The notes under the pieces: generated by a model
Seen by the model: the letters and a program-made list of their open reading frames with translations, nothing else
The model's database searches: none
What the model was told of the DNA's origin: nothing
Origin: Ulva prolifera
Taxonomy: Eukaryota > Chlorophyta > Ulvophyceae > Ulvales > Ulvaceae
Length of the DNA: 64,000 bases
Assembly (NCBI GenBank): GCA_023078555.1
Contig: CM041203.1
Span: 2,633,481 to 2,697,480, forward strand
Direction of reading: 5' to 3'
Part shown: positions 61,962 through 64,000 of the stretch, one piece after another
Layout: each line of letters begins with the position of its first letter
Position numbering within the stretch: position 1 is the stretch's first letter
Translations under genes and position numbers: made by a program

Positions 61962-64000
61962 CGCTGTGTTTATTTGAGCCTGCTCGCTCTTCTGTAGAAG
62001 TCAGACGCCCAGTGCAAGCACTAGGTCATGATCAGTGTTCATGGTACCCATGGCCGCAAGCATCGCGGACGCCCTCGTACATCGAGAAGTTGCACAAGTG
62101 TTACACATCAGTGAAGTGTGGATGCCGTTGTGTCTCTGACATGCAAATGCAGCCAGCGCTAGCTGCGCATGCGCACGCGAGACCCGTGCACTCTTCTGCG
62201 AGACAGCTGCGTATATCGATAGATTTCTCGCGAGATGCAAACCTTCACAATGCAGCACGATGAGTTGCGCTAGCTATGTACAGTTGAGATTCCAGTGCCT
62301 TTTAAGGTGCCCGTCAAGCCAGCGCGCAGCGGTTCCGATCCAGTCCCGGCACTGTCGCACGCCTACGCCTGGAAGCCTTGTTCCCGATCCCGTTTTCACT
62401 TGCCAAGCTTCAGTTTGACTGGCCGCCACGACCGAGCTAGCAATTACGCCGCGTTAGCAAGCTTGTGCCGGCAATTCTCACCGAGAGCAGGTGCTCGCAA
62501 CACTCCATGCAGACCTCGGGCGGGTTGTGCATACACCATCTGATATGAAAGGTTCAATAAAGGATGCTAGGTTCACGGAGATCATGGTAAGCCGTGCTAA
62601 TCCCGGGCTTGCCAAAGGACTTCATCAGGCGAGATGCTATCAGACGCCTGGCGGGTCGAGCAACCAGCACCGAACGAGATCACAAGTGTCCTGATGTAGG
62701 GCTTATTGCGCGTACACGATATTCGGCACGTATTTGGACGAGATGCATGGTAATGCTAGCGAGCTGCAGTCTGGTAAACGCCTGCGTACACATATGCACC
62801 AGTCAATTGATCAATTGTGTACCCAGTTCCTCAAGAAATGCCCAGCCTCATGATACATTCAACCAACTGTCACAGTCCGAAGCATGCCTTTGCTTGTGTC
62901 TGCCCCATGATGACGGCACAGCTAAGCTCCACAATTGCAGAAGTGGGCAGCTGGCACCTGCCCAGCAGGTAGTGAAGGCCTCCCACTTGCAGACATGTGG
63001 GGTGGGAAGCTCCACTTTGGTCATCAGCTGCTGGGGGTTATGCAATGAGCTATCCAGAGACAAAAACAGACTGGTTGATTGCAACAGTGCCACAGTGCCC
63101 GCCTTGCTGCCGTGGCCTTGCTTCAGGTCTACACTCACTGGTTTGGTTTGGTTTGGATGGATGATGCGCACTACTAGCACACACCATGCTGTACCATGTA
63201 ATGAAGTTCATGATCTGAGCAGTTACTGTAGCCATGTTATGCTATGCGGAAACAAGTTAACAATTGCCCATGTGAGCAGGCAATATCCCTGTTGCAACAT
63301 CTTGGGACACCCCTGCAAAGCCTCCACACACCATCCACAAGCCTGATCATAAGTCTGCAGCTGCTGGATAGAATTGAACGGCGGTGTGGCAGTGCTACCT
63401 GCCTTTACAGCTTGGTCCTTTGAACACTGAGCTGCTTCACTGGGCTTGACAATATGTTCAAAATTAAGCTCAAGGGAAGCATGCCGTCAGGATTGATCAA
63501 TAGATGATATTCATAGGCCACATGGATCCGCAGTAGATCGCTGTGAATCAAATGTGAGGCATGATGTACAGTACAGTGTGCCACCAGCACCCCAGCTGCA
63601 GAGGACATGCTGGATGCCTTCCCCTGAAAAGGCATGAGCACACCCGCCATGGCATACCAAAGCCACGATAGCCGTCATGACTGCACGATACTTGTTCGTG
63701 TGCGGTTCGCGTCACCAAGCATGCATCCAGTACATTGTTGCCTGGAACCAAGCTTGTGGGGTGCATTGTCAGACCACAAGTGGGCTATAAACTGACGTCC
63801 AAGTACAACTGTCCGCTGCTACATCGTACGTCCTGTTATGCTGAACACACTGCACCGATTACCTTGACCTGCGTGCGTTCAGGACGGCCGCCGGTGTCTC
63901 GGAATTTCGAAATGCATGCACGGGTGCAAGCCTGTCGAGTATTTCGGATGTGCATGCGTGCGTGCAAGCGTGTACAGCACACAGTTGACCGCGATCAACC

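Larger units (their letters stand above)
56809..64000. other. 7.2-kb region with no supported gene
   Basis: Lower-GC and repeat-bearing. The longest frames (60074-60616 minus, 62594-63346 plus) show no domain, no splice partners and no coding bias that I can see. It holds R1 copy 3, the R3 repeat copies, a nested hairpin at 61900-61961 and two A runs at 57010-57031. Non-coding RNA genes cannot be excluded. Confidence 0.45.

Noticed and set aside
62594-63346. 250-residue open frame, plus strand
   Set aside because: No recognisable domain; Cys/His/Ser-rich random-like composition; a minus frame overlaps it.

Overview
This window looks like nuclear DNA of a unicellular eukaryote, most plausibly an alga and best fitting the green lineage. 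The signs are GC-rich coding exons, several spliceosomal introns in every gene, shorter genes on both strands, and lower-GC spacers rich in small repeats. Gene content is purely eukaryotic: cytosolic ribosomal protein eL22, mitochondrial ribosomal protein uL29m, an ER-resident SIL1/Fes1-type nucleotide exchange factor, a DNAJC11-like mitochondrial protein, an ABC1 (COQ8/ADCK) kinase, a PPR-like organellar protein, a SOUL haem-binding protein and an NT-C2/dilute-like protein. I saw no operons, tRNAs, rRNAs, CRISPR arrays, phage or virus genes. TGTAA motifs, the usual polyadenylation signal of green algae, lie about 150 bases after two stop codons; this is only a hint. Species cannot be named from the sequence alone. 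|| Layout. 1-5.5 kb: aldehyde-dehydrogenase-family gene on the minus strand, bracketed by two copies of a 102-bp hAT-like MITE. 7.2-12.5 kb: PPR-like gene, minus. 12.5-15.2 kb: no recognisable gene. 15.2-17.8 kb: four-TM coiled-coil protein, plus. 18.1-18.6 kb: uL29m, minus. 18.6-21.8 kb: spacer with a transposon-like fragment and one weak small gene. 21.8-24.5 kb: SIL1-like gene, plus, followed by a 37-bp minisatellite. 25.1-27.7 kb: LRR protein kinase, minus, head-to-head with an ABC1 kinase at 28.05-31.4 kb, plus. 32.8-39.0 kb: large NT-C2 plus dilute-like gene, tail-to-tail with the DNAJC11-like gene (39.3-42.8 kb, minus). 43.7-45.2 kb: SOUL protein, minus. 48.0-48.7 kb: eL22, plus. 50.35-52.9 kb: putative secreted glycoprotein, plus. 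53.7-56.4 kb: family-2 membrane glycosyltransferase, minus, with a hairpin cluster upstream. 56.4-64 kb: no supported gene, only repeats and hairpins. || Gene models were built by hand from splice motifs. For ten of them all exon phases agree and the joined frame is open from start to stop, so those boundaries are fairly secure; the 5' part of the ALDH gene and two PPR junctions are not. Introns share an unusual signature: the donor is usually GTGCG or GTACG and is often followed at once by a run of C. Functionally, several genes serve organelles (mitochondrial translation, cristae/J-protein, coenzyme Q-type kinase, PPR) or the secretory route (SIL1-like, SOUL with signal peptide, secreted glycoprotein, glycosyltransferase). 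Their neighbourhood does not suggest a joint pathway. I did not find a clearly new multi-gene system; the most interesting leads are the splice signature, the hairpin cluster, the minisatellite that supplies a splice acceptor, the J-protein without HPD, and the unrecognised tetraspan-like and secreted proteins.
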